DNA of 64,000 nt from Sphingobium sp. AP49 (GTDB taxonomy: Bacteria > Pseudomonadota > Alphaproteobacteria > Sphingomonadales > Sphingomonadaceae): assembly GCF_000281715.2 (NCBI RefSeq), contig NZ_CP124576.1:3941001-4005000 (forward strand). Reading direction: 5' to 3'. Numbering within the stretch: position 1 is the stretch's first letter; every line of letters begins with the position of its first letter. This document shows, in pieces, positions 1 through 11,175 of this stretch. Both the position numbers and the translations under genes were made by a program. Below the pieces are notes generated by a model. It did no database searches. It saw only the letters and a list, made by a program, of their open reading frames with translations, and was not told the origin of the DNA.

Positions 1-219
1 GAGCAAATCGAGAAAGCGCGCCCAGTCGGCACTGTCACGATGGGCATAGAGGAAGCGCCAGGGCTGGTAGTTGAAGGCCGAAGGTGCCCAGCGGGCGGCA
101 TCGAACAGCGTGTCGATATCGGCCTGCGGAATGGCCGAGCCATCGAAGGCACGGGGCGACCAGCGCTCCAGGATCAGCGGATCGACGGGACGGGTAACTT
201 CGCGCGGGCTGGTGGCCAT
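1..219 (-). CDS. Nitroreductase family protein, N-terminal part (cut by window edge)
   Basis: Reading leftward from 219 gives a protein beginning MATSPREVTRPVDPLILERW, followed by SPRAFDG and then AARWAPSAFNYQPWRF. The RWSPRAF and AP-S-N-QPWRF segments are hallmarks of the FMN-binding nitroreductase fold, which reduces nitro or quinone-like compounds with NAD(P)H. Only the first 73 residues are inside the window. The start is supported by AAGGAGAT just upstream (minus strand). The substrate cannot be told from this part. Confidence 0.85.
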   Translation of the reverse strand, partial: MATSPREVTRPVDPLILERWSPRAFDGSAIPQADIDTLFDAARWAPSAFNYQPWRFLYAHRDSADWARFLDLL

Positions 220-352
220 CTGGATCTCCTTCAAGGCAGGGACGCGAGCGGCGCGCCATGCTGTTGGAAATCTATCTAGCGGATGTTCCGCCGCTGCGAA
301 GAGGCGTTGGACTTTCGCCCTGGAAACACAGGGTTTCTCCTGAGATCACCGG

Positions 353-520
353 TCAGGCGCAGGCATCCTGCGGCTGGCGTTCGCGATCGGCACGCGACAC
401 CGGTGCATTACGGTCATCGGCATCGCGCTCGAACAGCACCACGGCAGGCTCCTTGAAAAGGGCCTGCGCCAGCCGATCGCGCAGGCGCGTCAACGGTCCG
501 TCCTGATCCTGATAGGCCAT
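353..520 (-). CDS. Small hypothetical protein, 55 aa
   Basis: An open frame of 55 codons starts with ATG at 520 behind GAGAGG-type ribosome-binding sequence. It encodes a highly charged protein starting MAYQDQDGPLTRLRDRLAQA and ending QPQDACA. It has no membrane segment or signal peptide. The N-terminal part could form an amphipathic helix; the rest is rich in Asp, Arg and Gln and probably disordered. It lies on the same strand as the nitroreductase, 133 bp upstream of it, and divergent from kdp. I do not recognise a family. Coding status rests on the start, the RBS and charged amphipathic composition. Confidence 0.5.
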   Translation of the reverse strand: MAYQDQDGPLTRLRDRLAQALFKEPAVVLFERDADDRNAPVSRADRERQPQDACA

Positions 521-765
521 ATATGCGTCCTCTCTGCCGACTCGGGCGGCTTATCTACCGATGGTATAGAGAATCGTCCCCCAAGCAATGCTGGCCGTCG
601 CGGTAGAAAAGCTATCCGTCTTGGGCCTGCCGAAAAATCATACGCAAATACTATGCGCCCTGCCCAACCCGCGTCTCGCATTCAAACGGAAGAAGGGCCT
701 AATCGGGCGCTCGCTAACGACCCTGTCCGCCTCCCGCGGCGGGCGTGATGCGGGAGTTACCCCCA
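521..765. promoter_or_regulatory. Intergenic region upstream of the kdp operon
   Basis: This 245-bp stretch separates the 55-aa gene (minus) from the kdp operon (plus) and must hold the promoters of both. Around 552-570 is an imperfect inverted repeat (TCTACC-GAT-GGTATAGA). A second short imperfect repeat, CGCA-N7-TGCG, lies near 643-657 in a locally AT-rich patch and is a possible KdpE or polymerase contact. I could not assign a convincing -35/-10 pair. KdpE in other bacteria binds AT-rich DNA upstream of kdpF, so the 630-660 patch is the best candidate operator; this is inference. Confidence 0.35.
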
Positions 766-849
766 ATGCAGGATCTCTTGTGGATCGGCATCATCCTGGC
801 GCTCACCGCGGCTAGCCTTGGCTATGTCCGGCTGTGCGGCGACGCCTGA
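766..849 (+). CDS. Small membrane peptide preceding kdpF, 27 aa
   Basis: ATG at 766 opens a 27-codon frame, MQDLLWIGIILALTAASLGY then VRLCGDA, ending at TGA 847-849. It is one hydrophobic helix (about residues 4-21) with a short polar tail. It lies 12 bp upstream of kdpF, and its end runs into GAAGGAGGG, the RBS of kdpF. Position and topology suggest an accessory peptide of the Kdp complex or a second KdpF-like subunit, but it does not resemble KdpF in sequence. No function is established by the sequence. Confidence 0.6.
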   Translation: MQDLLWIGIILALTAASLGYVRLCGDA

Positions 850-861
850 AGGAGGGATGCC

Positions 862-951
862 ATGACCATCGACCTCTGGCTCGCGGCGATCACCGCCGCC
901 GGGCTTCTCATCTATCTCGTCGCCGTGCTCGCACGGCCCGAACGCTTTTAA
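862..951 (+). CDS. kdpF: K(+)-transporting ATPase subunit F
   Basis: The 29-codon frame MTIDLWLAAITAAGLLIYLV then AVLARPERF has the KdpF pattern: one transmembrane helix with a LIYL core ending in a LxRPERF-type tail. KdpF is a lipid-like stabilising subunit of the KdpFABC K+ pump. A strong GGAGGG RBS lies 5 bp upstream of the ATG, and kdpA starts 12 bp downstream. It is cotranscribed with kdpA. Confidence 0.92.
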   Translation: MTIDLWLAAITAAGLLIYLVAVLARPERF

Positions 952-963
952 GGGGGGCCGCCC

Positions 964-2667
964 ATGACCTTCCAGGGATGGCTGCTGATCGCAGCCTTTG
1001 TCGGCATCTTGCTGGCGCTGACCAAGCCGATGGGGCTGTGGCTGTTCGCTCTTTATGAGGGCCGCCGCACCCCGCTCCATGCCGTGATCGGTCCGATCGA
1101 ACGCGGCTTCTACAAATTGTCGGGGATCGATCCCGACGCCGAACAGAGCTGGCGCCGCTATGCGGTCCATATGCTGATCTTCAACGTCGCACTGCTGCTC
1201 TTCACCTATGCGGTGCTGCGCCTGCAGGGGCTGCTGCCGCTCAATCCGCAGGGCTTTGCCGGCACCAGCAGCGACCTCGCCTTCAATACGGCGATCAGCT
1301 TCACCACCAACACCAACTGGCAAAGCTATTCGGGCGAGTCGACCCTGTCGAACCTCAGCCAGATGCTGGGCCTCACCATCCACAATTTCCTGTCGGCCGC
1401 CACCGGCATTGCGCTCGCCTTCGCCCTGTTCCGCGGCTTTGCCCGGCGCAGCGCGGCGACGATCGGCAATTTCTGGGCCGACGTCACCCGCGTGACCCTC
1501 TATCTGCTGCTGCCGATCTGCATCGTCTATGCCCTGTTCCTGATCGCGAGCGGCGTGCCGCAGACGCTGGCCGGCTCGGTCGACGTGACCACGCTGGAAG
1601 GCGTGAAGCAGACCCTGGCGCTTGGCCCCGTCGCCAGCCAGGAAGCGATCAAGATGCTGGGCACCAATGGTGGCGGCTTCTTCAACGCCAACAGCGCCCA
1701 TCCCTTCGAGAACCCGACCGCGCTCACCAACCTGGTGCAGATGCTGTCGATCTTCATGATCGGCTTCGGCCTCACCTGGACCTTCGGCAAGGCGGTCGGC
1801 AACCCGCGCCAGGGCTGGGCCATCCTCGCCGCCATGCTGCTGATCTTCCTCGCCGGTGTCACCGTCACCTATTGGCAGGAAGCGGCCGGCAACCCGATAC
1901 TCCACAATCTGGGCATCGCCGGTGGCAATATGGAGGGCAAGGAAGTCCGCTTCGGCATCGCGGCCTCCGCCCTGTTCTCGGTCGTCACCACGGCGGCAAG
2001 CTGCGGCGCGGTCAACGCCATGCATGACAGTTTCACCGCACTGGGCGGCATGATCCCGCTGTTCAACATCCAGCTGGGCGAAGTCGTGGTCGGCGGCGTC
2101 GGTGCGGGCATCTATGGCTTCCTGCTGTTCGCCATCCTGGCCGTGTTCGTCGCGGGCCTGATGGTCGGTCGCACACCGGAATATGTCGGCAAGAAGATCG
2201 AGAGCCGCGAAGTGAAACTGGCCGTGCTCGCCATTGCCGTGCTGCCTTTGATCATTCTGGGCTTCACCGCCATCGCCAGCGTCACCGACGCGGGCCTGGC
2301 CGGTCCGCTCAACAAGGGACCGCATGGCTTCAGCGAGATCCTCTACGCCTTCACCAGCGCCGTCGGCAACAATGGCTCGGCCTTTGCCGGCCTGACCGCC
2401 AACACCCCTTTCTATAACGGGATGCTGGGTGTCGCGATGTGGATCGGCCGCTTCTTCATCATCATTCCCATGCTGGCCATCGCGGGCAGCCTGGCCGCGA
2501 AGAAATATACGCCCGAAACCGCCGGCAGCTTCCCCACCACCGGGGCACTGTGGACCGGTCTGCTGGTCGGCATCGTGGCTGTAGTGGGCGGCCTGACCTT
2601 CCTGCCCAGCCTCGCCCTTGGCCCCATCGCCGATCATCTCGCGATGATCCGTGGCCAGCTTTTCTAA
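964..2667 (+). CDS. kdpA: K(+)-transporting ATPase subunit A
   Basis: This 567-residue polytopic membrane protein is the K+ channel-like subunit of the KdpFABC pump. Its four pore loops are recognisable: [12 protein letters not shown] in the first, [20 protein letters not shown] in the second, a loop near [17 protein letters not shown] in the third and [13 protein letters not shown] in the fourth. About ten transmembrane helices are visible, and the length matches the family. The ATG at 964 follows an AAGGGGGG purine tract. kdpB begins 12 bp downstream. Expression is expected under K+ limitation through KdpDE, encoded downstream. Confidence 0.98.
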   Translation: MTFQGWLLIAAFVGILLALTKPMGLWLFALYEGRRTPLHAVIGPIERGFYKLSGIDPDAEQSWRRYAVHMLIFNVALLLFTYAVLRLQGLLPLNPQGFAGTSSDLAFNTAISFTTNTNWQSYSGESTLSNLSQMLGLTIHNFLSAATGIALAFALFRGFARRSAATIGNFWADVTRVTLYLLLPICIVYALFLIASGVPQTLAGSVDVTTLEGVKQTLALGPVASQEAIKMLGTNGGGFFNANSAHPFENPTALTNLVQMLSIFMIGFGLTWTFGKAVGNPRQGWAILAAMLLIFLAGVTVTYWQEAAGNPILHNLGIAGGNMEGKEVRFGIAASALFSVVTTAASCGAVNAMHDSFTALGGMIPLFNIQLGEVVVGGVGAGIYGFLLFAILAVFVAGLMVGRTPEYVGKKIESREVKLAVLAIAVLPLIILGFTAIASVTDAGLAGPLNKGPHGFSEILYAFTSAVGNNGSAFAGLTANTPFYNGMLGVAMWIGRFFIIIPMLAIAGSLAAKKYTPETAGSFPTTGALWTGLLVGIVAVVGGLTFLPSLALGPIADHLAMIRGQLF

Positions 2668-2679
2668 GGATCCATCCAC

Positions 2680-4716
<2,037 letters not shown>

Positions 4717-4730
4717 GGAAGGACAAATCC

Positions 4731-5348
4731 ATGTTTACCGATTTCAAATCCGCTTTGCGTCCGGCCCTGACCATGATGCTGCTTTTCGCCCTGCTGCTCG
4801 GGCTTGCCTATCCGCTGGCGCTGACCGGCATCGGCCAGGCGCTGTTCCCGTCCCAGGCCAATGGCAGCCTGGTCGAGGATCAGGGCAAGGTCGTCGGCTC
4901 GACCATCATCGGCCAGGCCTTCACCTCGGACATCTATTTCCACAGCCGTCCGTCGGCGGCGGGCAAGGGCTATGACGGCCTTGCCTCCTCCGGCTCCAAT
5001 CTTGGTCCGACCAGCCAGGCGCTGGCCGACCGCGTCAGGACCGACGTCGAGACCCTTCAAGCTGCTACACCTGGTCGTTTTGTTCCGTCCGATCTGGTGA
5101 CCGCCTCTGCCTCGGGGCTCGACCCCCATATCAGCCCCGAGGCAGCTTTTTATCAGGTCGATCGCGTCGCCGCTGCGCACGGGATCGATGCGGCGCGCGT
5201 CCGCAGCCTGGTGGAAAAGAGCGTCGAGCAGCCGCTGCTGGGTTTCATCGGCGAACCCCGCGTCAATCTGTTCGAGTTGAACCGTCAGCTCGATCACGAA
5301 GTGATCAATCGACGGCTGGATGCGATTGGCGCTAAACGAACCCAGTGA
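4731..5348 (+). CDS. kdpC: K(+)-transporting ATPase subunit C
   Basis: This 205-residue subunit has one N-terminal transmembrane helix (about residues 11-34) and a periplasmic domain that assists K+ binding and assembly of the pump. Family landmarks are [43 protein letters not shown] split across the middle, and [20 protein letters not shown]. The C-terminus is FELNRQLD. Its stop TGA overlaps the GTG start of kdpD. The codons for the conserved [13 protein letters not shown] segment form a perfect hairpin followed by T5 (separate entry). Confidence 0.97.
   Translation: MFTDFKSALRPALTMMLLFALLLGLAYPLALTGIGQALFPSQANGSLVEDQGKVVGSTIIGQAFTSDIYFHSRPSAAGKGYDGLASSGSNLGPTSQALADRVRTDVETLQAATPGRFVPSDLVTASASGLDPHISPEAAFYQVDRVAAAHGIDAARVRSLVEKSVEQPLLGFIGEPRVNLFELNRQLDHEVINRRLDAIGAKRTQ
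5108..5151 (+). terminator. Intragenic terminator-like hairpin inside kdpC
   Basis: TGCCTCGGGGCT (5108-5119) and AGCCCCGAGGCA (5133-5144) are perfect 12-bp complementary arms around a 13-nt loop, followed two bases later by TTTTT (5147-5151). It has the form of a rho-independent terminator but lies within kdpC, 200 bp before kdpD. It could lower transcription of kdpDE relative to kdpFAB, or be masked by ribosomes translating kdpC. It may also arise by chance from conserved codons. Confidence 0.5.
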
Positions 5349-8005
5349 ACGAACCGCATCGCCCTGATCCCGAAGCCTTCCTGCGCGCCGCCGCGCAGGA
5401 AGGCCGTGGCCGCCTGAAGGTCTTTCTCGGCGCTGCGCCGGGGGTCGGCAAGACCTGGGAGATGCTGACCGAAGGACGACAGCGACGCGAGGCCGGCGTC
5501 GATGTCGTCGTCGGTGTGGTGGAAACCCATGGCCGGCGCGAGACCGAGGCGCTGGTCCATGGCCATGAGATCATCCCCCGCCGCACCGTCGACCATCAGG
5601 GTCACAGCCTGGGCGAGATGGATATCGACGCGATCCTGGCGCGCCACCCCCAGCTCGTGCTGGTCGACGAACTGGCGCACAGCAATGCGCCGGGCAGCCG
5701 CCATCCCAAGCGCTATCAGGATGTCGAGGAATTGCTGGCCACCGGCATCGACGTCTATTCGACGATCAACATCCAGCATGTCGAAAGCCTCAACGACGTC
5801 GTCGCCTCCTTCACCCACGTCCGCGTGCGGGAAACGGTGCCCGATTCGATCCTAGAGCATGCCGAGATCGAAGTGGTGGACATCCCGCCCGACGAGCTGA
5901 TCGAGCGGCTGAAGGACGGCAAGGTCTATATCCCGCAGGAAGCCAGCCGCGCCCTCAACCATTTCTTTTCCAAGTCGAATCTGACCGCGCTGCGCGAACT
6001 GGCGCTGCGCCGCGCCGCCCAGGCGGTCGATGCGCAGATGCTCGACTATGTCCGCGCCCATGCGCTGGCGGGCAGCTTCGCGGCGGGTGAACGGGTGATC
6101 GTGGCGGTGAGCGAGCAGCCGAGCGCCACCGGCCTGGTCCGTTCCGCTAAGCGGCTTGCCGATGCGCTGCGCGCGCCCTGGACCGCCGTGCATATCGAAA
6201 CCCCGCGCGGGCCGCAGCTGTCGGACGAGGACCGGCAGCGTCTGGCCGATACGCTCGCCCTCGCCTCACGCCTCGGCGCCGAAACCGCCTCCATCCCCGC
6301 CCCCAGCGTCGCCGACGGGCTGTGCAGTTTCGCTGCCGACGCTCGCGCCACCCAGATCGTGATCGGCAAGTCGGCGCGCAGCTGGTGGTTCGAACTGCGC
6401 CATGGGTCGGTGGTCGACCGGCTGGTGCGCGACATCGGCCCGGTCGCCGTCCATGTCATGCCCGGCGAGGAAAGCGTGCCGCGCCCGCGCGCCGCCAACA
6501 GCGGTCATTGGGGCGACCCGATCGGCTATGTCTGGTCGATGCTGGCCGTGATCGGCATGACCGTGCTCGGCCGGCTGATGCTGGAGGTGATCGACCTTGG
6601 CAATATCGCCCTTCTCTATCTGGTGCCGGTGATGTTCGCGGCGGCCAGTCATGGCCTGCGCACCGGCCTCGCCACCGGCCTTGCCTCCAGCCTCGCCTAT
6701 AATTTCTTCTTCCTGCCACCGACGGGCACGCTGACCGTCAGCAATCCGGAAAATGTCATCTCCATCCTCGTCTTCCTGGGCGTGGCGGTGGTCACCAGCC
6801 AGTTTGCCGCGCGGATGCACGCCCAGTCGGTGCTGGCGCAATCGAGCGCGCGGCAGAATGCCACGCTGGCCGGCTTCTCGCGCCAGCTCACCGCCTCCCC
6901 CAGCCTGGAGGAAATCCGCCACGCCATCTGTGCCGAGATCGCCAGGCTGTTCGACGTGCGCACCGTGCTGATGACCCCGTCCGATGAAGGGCCGCAATTG
7001 CGCGCCGCCTATCCGCCCGAGGACCGGCTGGACGAGATTGAGCGCGCCGCCGCCCGCTGGGCGATGGAGCATGGCGAGCCGGCCGGGCGCGGCTCCTCCA
7101 CCCTGACCGCGTCGGACTGGCTGTTCCTGCCGGTGCCGACCAAGGACGCGGTGCTGGCGGTGATCGGCCTCGCCCGCGAGGATGCCGGCGAGCCGGTCCG
7201 CTCCGACCAGATGCCGCTGCTCCGCAGCCTGATCGACCAGGCCGCGATCGCGCTCGACCGTATGGCGCTGGAGGAGGCGATGCTCGAAGCCGGCCAGATT
7301 CGCGAGCGCGACCGGCTGCGCTCCGCCCTGCTCTCCTCGGTCAGCCATGACCTGCGCACGCCGCTCACCACCATCATCTCGGCCACGCGCGAGATGCGCA
7401 CCCACCCCTCGCCGGAACTGATCGATACGCTGGATGGCGAGGCCCAGCGCCTGTCCCGCTTCGTCGCCAATCTGCTCGACATGGCGCGGGTGGAGGCCGG
7501 CGCATTGCCGATGCGGGCGGAGGCAACCGACCTATTCGATGCGGTCGCCAGCGCCGCCCATGACAGCCGTAGCGCTCTCATGGAGCGGCCGCTCGACGTG
7601 CAGATTCCGCCGGACATCCCACTGGTCCGGGTCGATCCCGTGTTGTTGCACCACATCCTCATCAACCTGCTGGACAATGCCGGCCGCTATGGCGATCCCG
7701 GCACGCCGGTGACGGTTCGGGGCCTGCGCGAGCCGGACGCCATCACCTTATCGGTGATCGACCAGGGGCCGGGCATCCCGGCCGGCATGGAAGCGCGGGT
7801 GTTCGACACCTTCACCCGGCTGGAAGGCTCCGACCGGTCAAAGACCGGCACCGGCCTTGGCCTGGCCATCGTCAAAGCCTTTGCCGAAGCAATGGGGCTT
7901 ACCGTATCGGCCAGAACGGTATCGGAACCCGCGGGCGCCTGTTTCACCCTGCACATTCCCCAATCCCTCATCCTCACCGACATCATGGAAAAGGACATCG
8001 CATGA
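5345..8005 (+). CDS. kdpD: Sensor histidine kinase KdpD
   Basis: This 886-residue kinase senses K+ limitation and phosphorylates KdpE. It opens with the KdpD N-terminal domain containing a Walker A loop, GAAPGVGKT (residues 29-37). A universal-stress-like domain follows (about 250-375), then four close transmembrane helices (about 395-490), a GAF-like region, and the kinase core with [10 protein letters not shown] (His668), [18 protein letters not shown] and [10 protein letters not shown]. The GTG start at 5345 overlaps the kdpC stop, and the end overlaps kdpE in ATGA, so the two are translationally coupled. The length is usual for KdpD. Confidence 0.97.
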   Translation: MNEPHRPDPEAFLRAAAQEGRGRLKVFLGAAPGVGKTWEMLTEGRQRREAGVDVVVGVVETHGRRETEALVHGHEIIPRRTVDHQGHSLGEMDIDAILARHPQLVLVDELAHSNAPGSRHPKRYQDVEELLATGIDVYSTINIQHVESLNDVVASFTHVRVRETVPDSILEHAEIEVVDIPPDELIERLKDGKVYIPQEASRALNHFFSKSNLTALRELALRRAAQAVDAQMLDYVRAHALAGSFAAGERVIVAVSEQPSATGLVRSAKRLADALRAPWTAVHIETPRGPQLSDEDRQRLADTLALASRLGAETASIPAPSVADGLCSFAADARATQIVIGKSARSWWFELRHGSVVDRLVRDIGPVAVHVMPGEESVPRPRAANSGHWGDPIGYVWSMLAVIGMTVLGRLMLEVIDLGNIALLYLVPVMFAAASHGLRTGLATGLASSLAYNFFFLPPTGTLTVSNPENVISILVFLGVAVVTSQFAARMHAQSVLAQSSARQNATLAGFSRQLTASPSLEEIRHAICAEIARLFDVRTVLMTPSDEGPQLRAAYPPEDRLDEIERAAARWAMEHGEPAGRGSSTLTASDWLFLPVPTKDAVLAVIGLAREDAGEPVRSDQMPLLRSLIDQAAIALDRMALEEAMLEAGQIRERDRLRSALLSSVSHDLRTPLTTIISATREMRTHPSPELIDTLDGEAQRLSRFVANLLDMARVEAGALPMRAEATDLFDAVASAAHDSRSALMERPLDVQIPPDIPLVRVDPVLLHHILINLLDNAGRYGDPGTPVTVRGLREPDAITLSVIDQGPGIPAGMEARVFDTFTRLEGSDRSKTGTGLGLAIVKAFAEAMGLTVSARTVSEPAGACFTLHIPQSLILTDIMEKDIA

Positions 8006-8697
8006 AGCCGCGCCACAGCCTGCTGATCGTCGACGACGAACCGCAGATCCGCCGGCTGATCCAGGCCGCCCTCGCCCGCGCCGACTATGCCACGATCGAA
8101 GCGCAGACCGCGCGCGAGGCACTGGACAAGCTGCGCAGCGAACGGCCCGACATCACCCTGCTGGACCTGGGCCTGCCCGATCGCGACGGGCTGGAACTGG
8201 TGCCGATCATCAAGAAGGAAAGCGACACGACGCTGATCATCGTGTCGGCGCGCGACGCCACCGATGAGAAGGTCGCCGCGCTGGACCTGGGCGCCGACGA
8301 TTATCTGACCAAGCCGTTCGATACCGACGAACTGCTCGCCCGAGTCCGCGTGGCGCTGCGCAACCGGATGACACGCGACGGCGGCGCGATGAAGGTGACG
8401 GCCGGCGATCTGACGATCGATCTGGTCGCCCATATCGTCACGAAGGGCGGGGTCGAGGTACATCTGACGCCCAAGGAATATGGCGTGCTGGAGCAGCTGG
8501 CGCGCTTCCCCGGCCGGGTCATCACCCACAAGCAGATCATGGACCATGTCTGGCCCAACGAACATGCCCATCATGTCGAATATCTGCGCGTGCTGGTGCG
8601 CGGCCTGCGCCAGAAGCTGGAGGCCGACCCACAGCGCCCCCAGATTATCAGCAACGAACTGGGGATCGGCTATCGCCTGAAACAGTCCGCAGATTAA
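8002..8697 (+). CDS. kdpE: Response regulator KdpE
   Basis: This 231-residue OmpR-family regulator has a receiver domain (DDEP acidic pocket at 11-14, phosphoacceptor Asp55 in LLDLGLPD, and Lys in the LTKPFDTDE loop). A winged-helix DNA-binding domain follows ([20 protein letters not shown] and VRGLRQKLE). It is phosphorylated by KdpD and activates kdpFABC. Its ATG overlaps the kdpD stop. The last four bases overlap the end of the convergent kup gene, so there is no room for a conventional terminator between them. Confidence 0.97.
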   Translation: MKPRHSLLIVDDEPQIRRLIQAALARADYATIEAQTAREALDKLRSERPDITLLDLGLPDRDGLELVPIIKKESDTTLIIVSARDATDEKVAALDLGADDYLTKPFDTDELLARVRVALRNRMTRDGGAMKVTAGDLTIDLVAHIVTKGGVEVHLTPKEYGVLEQLARFPGRVITHKQIMDHVWPNEHAHHVEYLRVLVRGLRQKLEADPQRPQIISNELGIGYRLKQSAD

Positions 8698-10592
8698 ATC
8701 TCGATCTGCGACCCCAGCTCGACCACGCGGTTGGTCGGCAGGTTGAAGAAGGCCATCGGGCTTTCCGCGTTGCGGATCATCCAGGCGAACAGCTTTTCGC
8801 GCCACATCGCCATGCCGGGCCGCTCCGACGGGATCAGCGTCTGGCGGCTGAGGAAATAGCTGGTGTCCTTCACCCCGATCGGCCCGCCACAGTCATGGAC
8901 TGATTTCATCGCGGCCGGAATATCCACCTCTTCCATGAAGCCATGGCGCAGGATCAGCCGATAGAAGCCCGATCCATGATCCTCCACCGTCGTGCGTCCC
9001 TGCAACGGCAGATGCGGCACGCCCTGCGTGCGCACGGTCAGGATGATGACCCGTTCATGCAGCACCTTGTTATGCTTCACATTGTGCAGCAGTGCCGGCG
9101 GTACGCCGTCGGTGGTGGAGGAGAGGAAGATCGCCGTCCCCGGCACGCGCTTGAGCGAGCTCAGCGTCGATCGCACGAACAGGTCCAGCTCCATCGCCCC
9201 TTCACGCAGATAATGGCGCATGATCCGGCGCCCGGTCGCCCAGGTGGTGAGGACCGTGAAGACCACCGCCGCGACCAGCAGCGGGAACCAGCCGCCATCG
9301 GGGATCTTGGTCACGTTCGACGCGAAATAGGCGCCGTCGATGATCAGGAACAGGCCGGTGACTCCAGCGGCGACCGGGAGCGGCCAGCGCCACACGCTGA
9401 AGGTCAGCACGCCCAGCATGCAGGCGGTGATGACCATCGTGCCGGTTACCGCGATGCCATAAGCGGCGGCGAGACTGCTGCTATTGCCGAAGCCCAGCAC
9501 CAGCAGGATGACGAAGATCAGCAGCAGCCAGTTGATCAGCGGCACATAGATTTGCCCTGCCGCCGAGGCACTGGTGTGCAGGATGCGCAGGCGCGGCAGG
9601 AAACCCAGTTGCACCGCCTGCTGCGTGACCGAGAAGGCGCCGGAGATCACCGCCTGGCTGGCGATGATCGTCGCCATGGTCGCCAGAATGACCAGTGGCA
9701 GCCGCGCCCAGTCCGGCGCCATCAGGAAGAAGGGATTTTGTGCCGCCGCCGGATGGTCGAGCAGCAGCGCACCCTGGCCCAGATAGTTGAGCATCAGGCA
9801 GGGGAAGGCGGCATAGAGCCAGGCGATGCTGATCGCCTTGCGCCCGAAATGCCCCATGTCTGCATAGAGCGCCTCAGCCCCCGTCACCGCCAGCACGACC
9901 GAGCCGAGCGCCAGGAAGGCGAGCTTGGGATCGATCGCGAAGAAGCGGATGGCCCAGAGCGGATTGACGATGCCGATGATTTCGGGGTGCTGGACGATAT
10001 TGGCGATGCCGAGCGCTGCAAGGGTGACGAAATAGATCGCCATGATCGGGCCGAAGGCCATGCCGACCATCGCCGTGCCGAAGCGCTGGATCAGGAACAG
10101 GCCGATCAGGATGACGATCGCGATCGGCAGCACCAGATGCGCCAGGCTCGCTTCCACGATGGTCAAGCCCTCGACCGCCGACAACACTGAAATGGCAGGC
10201 GTGATGATCGCGTCGCCATAGAAGAGCGCAGTCGCAAGCACCCCCAGCATCGCGATCGCCGGGGTCCAGCGCGTCTCGCCCAGCCGCCTGCCGATCAACG
10301 CCAGCAACGCCATGCTGCCACCTTCGCCGTCATTGTCGGCACGCATGACGATGAACACATATTTGGCGGTAACGATCAGCGTCATCGTCCAGAAGATCAG
10401 CGACAGCACGCCATAGATATGCAGCGGATCGACCGCCAGCGGATGATGGCCGACGAAGCTTTCCTTGAGCGCATAGAGCGGCGAGGTGCCGATGTCGCCG
10501 AACACCACGCCCAATGCACCAAGTGCAAGCGTGGCCGGTCGGCCATGCGGCGTGCGATCCTGGCCCGCGGCCGGATCCCCCTGTTCAGTCAT
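8694..10592 (-). CDS. kup: Low-affinity potassium transport protein Kup
   Basis: This 632-residue K+:H+ symporter of the KUP/HAK/KT family begins with a short polar N-terminus, then [25 protein letters not shown], the family signature in the first helix. About twelve transmembrane helices precede a cytoplasmic C-terminal region of roughly 150 residues. [18 protein letters not shown] family sequence is seen as [17 protein letters not shown]. It is constitutive and low-affinity in other bacteria, complementing the inducible Kdp pump encoded convergently. The ATG at 10592 begins [20 protein letters not shown]. Confidence 0.96.
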   Translation of the reverse strand: MTEQGDPAAGQDRTPHGRPATLALGALGVVFGDIGTSPLYALKESFVGHHPLAVDPLHIYGVLSLIFWTMTLIVTAKYVFIVMRADNDGEGGSMALLALIGRRLGETRWTPAIAMLGVLATALFYGDAIITPAISVLSAVEGLTIVEASLAHLVLPIAIVILIGLFLIQRFGTAMVGMAFGPIMAIYFVTLAALGIANIVQHPEIIGIVNPLWAIRFFAIDPKLAFLALGSVVLAVTGAEALYADMGHFGRKAISIAWLYAAFPCLMLNYLGQGALLLDHPAAAQNPFFLMAPDWARLPLVILATMATIIASQAVISGAFSVTQQAVQLGFLPRLRILHTSASAAGQIYVPLINWLLLIFVILLVLGFGNSSSLAAAYGIAVTGTMVITACMLGVLTFSVWRWPLPVAAGVTGLFLIIDGAYFASNVTKIPDGGWFPLLVAAVVFTVLTTWATGRRIMRHYLREGAMELDLFVRSTLSSLKRVPGTAIFLSSTTDGVPPALLHNVKHNKVLHERVIILTVRTQGVPHLPLQGRTTVEDHGSGFYRLILRHGFMEEVDIPAAMKSVHDCGGPIGVKDTSYFLSRQTLIPSERPGMAMWREKLFAWMIRNAESPMAFFNLPTNRVVELGSQIEI

Positions 10593-10819
10593 CTACGCGT
10601 GCCCTTCGTCTTTCTATCGGGCCGCCATGCCATGAAAGGCCATTTGAAAACCATAGGGGTCTGCCCTCCCCGGCATAGGTTTCGCATATGATTCTGGCAT
10701 GACCGGGGTTCATCGGCCGCAAATCCTATGAAATCCCAATGCAATCGACCGGTTCCCTGTCTCGCATCCCTATGCCGCTCCGCTTAAATGCGATGCCGCC
10801 GCAACGGAGGCGGCACCCG

Positions 10820-11080
10820 ATGAACGACTGGCATCCTGGATGGACCACACAGATCGGCCTGCGCCTGCTCGGCCTGGCCCTGATCGCCATGCTCTGGCCC
10901 GAAGGCCGGGCGCTCACCACACTGGTCCATATCCATCCTTCGGTCACTGGCGGCCAGTTGCTGCTCGCCGCCCTCGCCTTTCTCTGCGCCAGCGGCGGGA
11001 CGGCATTGCTGCTGATGGGGCCGGACCTGTGGAAGCCTGTGCGCCTGTCCGCACGCTGGACCGCGCAGGACCGATCATGA
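10820..11080 (+). CDS. Small two-helix membrane protein, 86 aa
   Basis: The ATG at 10820 follows ACGGAGGCGG, a good RBS, and gives MNDWHPGWTTQIGLRLLGLA. An upstream ATG at 10739 lacks an RBS and was not chosen. Two hydrophobic helices (about residues 14-30 and 46-68) flank a polar linker; the C-terminus is basic. No family is recognised. It lies 95 bp upstream of the large polysaccharide synthase on the same strand, so a role in envelope polysaccharide export or assembly is possible but unproven. Confidence 0.6.
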   Translation: MNDWHPGWTTQIGLRLLGLALIAMLWPEGRALTTLVHIHPSVTGGQLLLAALAFLCASGGTALLLMGPDLWKPVRLSARWTAQDRS

Positions 11081-11175
11081 CCAAGATTTCATGATCGGAT
11101 CATCCGGCGGGAAGCCGGAAGCGCCTATTGGCGTCGCATCGTCGCGGAGGAGTAGCGACGCGCGGACCACAGGCC

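Noticed and set aside
643..657. CGCA-N7-TGCG as a definite KdpE operator
   Set aside because: The arms are only 4 bp; kept only as a weak candidate in the intergenic entry.
11128..11175. Upstream TTG start for the three-domain synthase
   Set aside because: The extension MASHRRGGVATRGPQA has no family support and a worse start codon; ATG 11176 directly precedes the membrane-anchor sequence.
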